In this document: positions 56,141 to 57,281 of the stretch, in pieces
Layout of the letters: each line of letters opens with the position of its first letter
Numbering within the stretch: the first letter of the stretch is position 1
Made by a program: the position numbers and the translations under genes
Notes under the pieces: model-generated
The model's database searches: none
What the model was told of the DNA's origin: nothing
Seen by the model: only the letters and a program-made list of their open reading frames with translations
From: Caulobacterales bacterium
GTDB taxonomy: Bacteria; Pseudomonadota; Alphaproteobacteria; Caulobacterales; Caulobacteraceae
Direction: 5' to 3'
Length of the DNA: 57,281 nt
Assembly (NCBI GenBank): GCA_947474395.1
Contig: CANJID010000017.1
Coordinates: 1 to 57,281 of the forward strand

Positions 56141-57281
<1,141 letters not shown>

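Overview
The window is about 57 kb of very GC-rich DNA (near 70 percent by eye) with densely packed genes and many 4-base ATGA/GTGA overlaps. It looks like the chromosome of an alphaproteobacterium of the Caulobacterales, perhaps Phenylobacterium or a close relative. The main evidence is a DivL-type kinase with tyrosine in place of the phospho-accepting histidine, a FzlA-like GST-fold protein, AddAB of the alphaproteobacterial type, a tsaE-amgK-murU-addB-addA-trxA block, and the order rpmH-rnpA-yidC-engB-argB. There are no rRNA or tRNA genes, no CRISPR array, and no transposase or integrase that I can see.

Layout. 1-3,950: the 3' end of nusA, a palindromic repeat, then coaBC-dut (minus), a lipoprotein with a toxin-like C-terminal domain, and ubiE. 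4,000-11,400: a tandem-ATPase ABC protein, two tandem FKBP isomerases, threonine ammonia-lyase, a FemAB/GNAT-like acyltransferase, queG and a FzlA-like protein. 11,500-24,900: divL, a ferredoxin/ferredoxin-reductase pair (minus), then the overlapping series tsaE-amgK-murU-addB-addA and finally trxA. 25,000-28,900: hemW-rdgB, moeB/thiF-DUF2244 and, divergent from them, nth. 28,900-38,750: CYTH-CHAD protein, pyruvate kinase, dgoK-dgoA, CorA, gamma-glutamyltransferase, a histidine kinase and a TVP38-family membrane protein. 38,900-50,650: rpmH-rnpA-yidC-engB, argB, a HAD nucleotidase, dapD, a cupin, dapE, a small membrane protein, truA-fmt (minus) and priA. 50,650-56,140: a more accessory block (acetyltransferase, EAL protein, DHA2 exporter, TerC, Pro/Ala-rich membrane protein). 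56,141-end: atpH and the start of atpA.

How the genes work together. Most are housekeeping: cofactor and nucleotide hygiene (coaBC, dut, rdgB), peptidoglycan precursor supply and recycling (dapD, dapE, amgK, murU), double-strand-break repair (addAB), base excision repair (nth), replication restart (priA), membrane protein insertion (yidC), tRNA maturation (rnpA, tsaE, queG, truA, fmt) and ATP synthase. DivL and the FzlA-like protein tie the window to the Caulobacter-type cell cycle.

The most unusual structure is at the level of repeats. Three full copies of a roughly 100-bp hairpin element occur, and one lies in frame inside addB, adding about 35 residues. A second composite palindrome family sits downstream of the ABC and divL genes. 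A third, smaller palindrome family appears twice, and in both cases one arm contains the most plausible ATG of the downstream gene. A 19-bp direct repeat, one copy of it overlapping the priA stop codon, brackets the acetyltransferase gene like the scar of an inserted cassette. Other points worth checking are the lost second zinc site in PriA, the toxin-like lipoprotein, and patchy base composition in addA. I did not find a convincing new multi-gene system.
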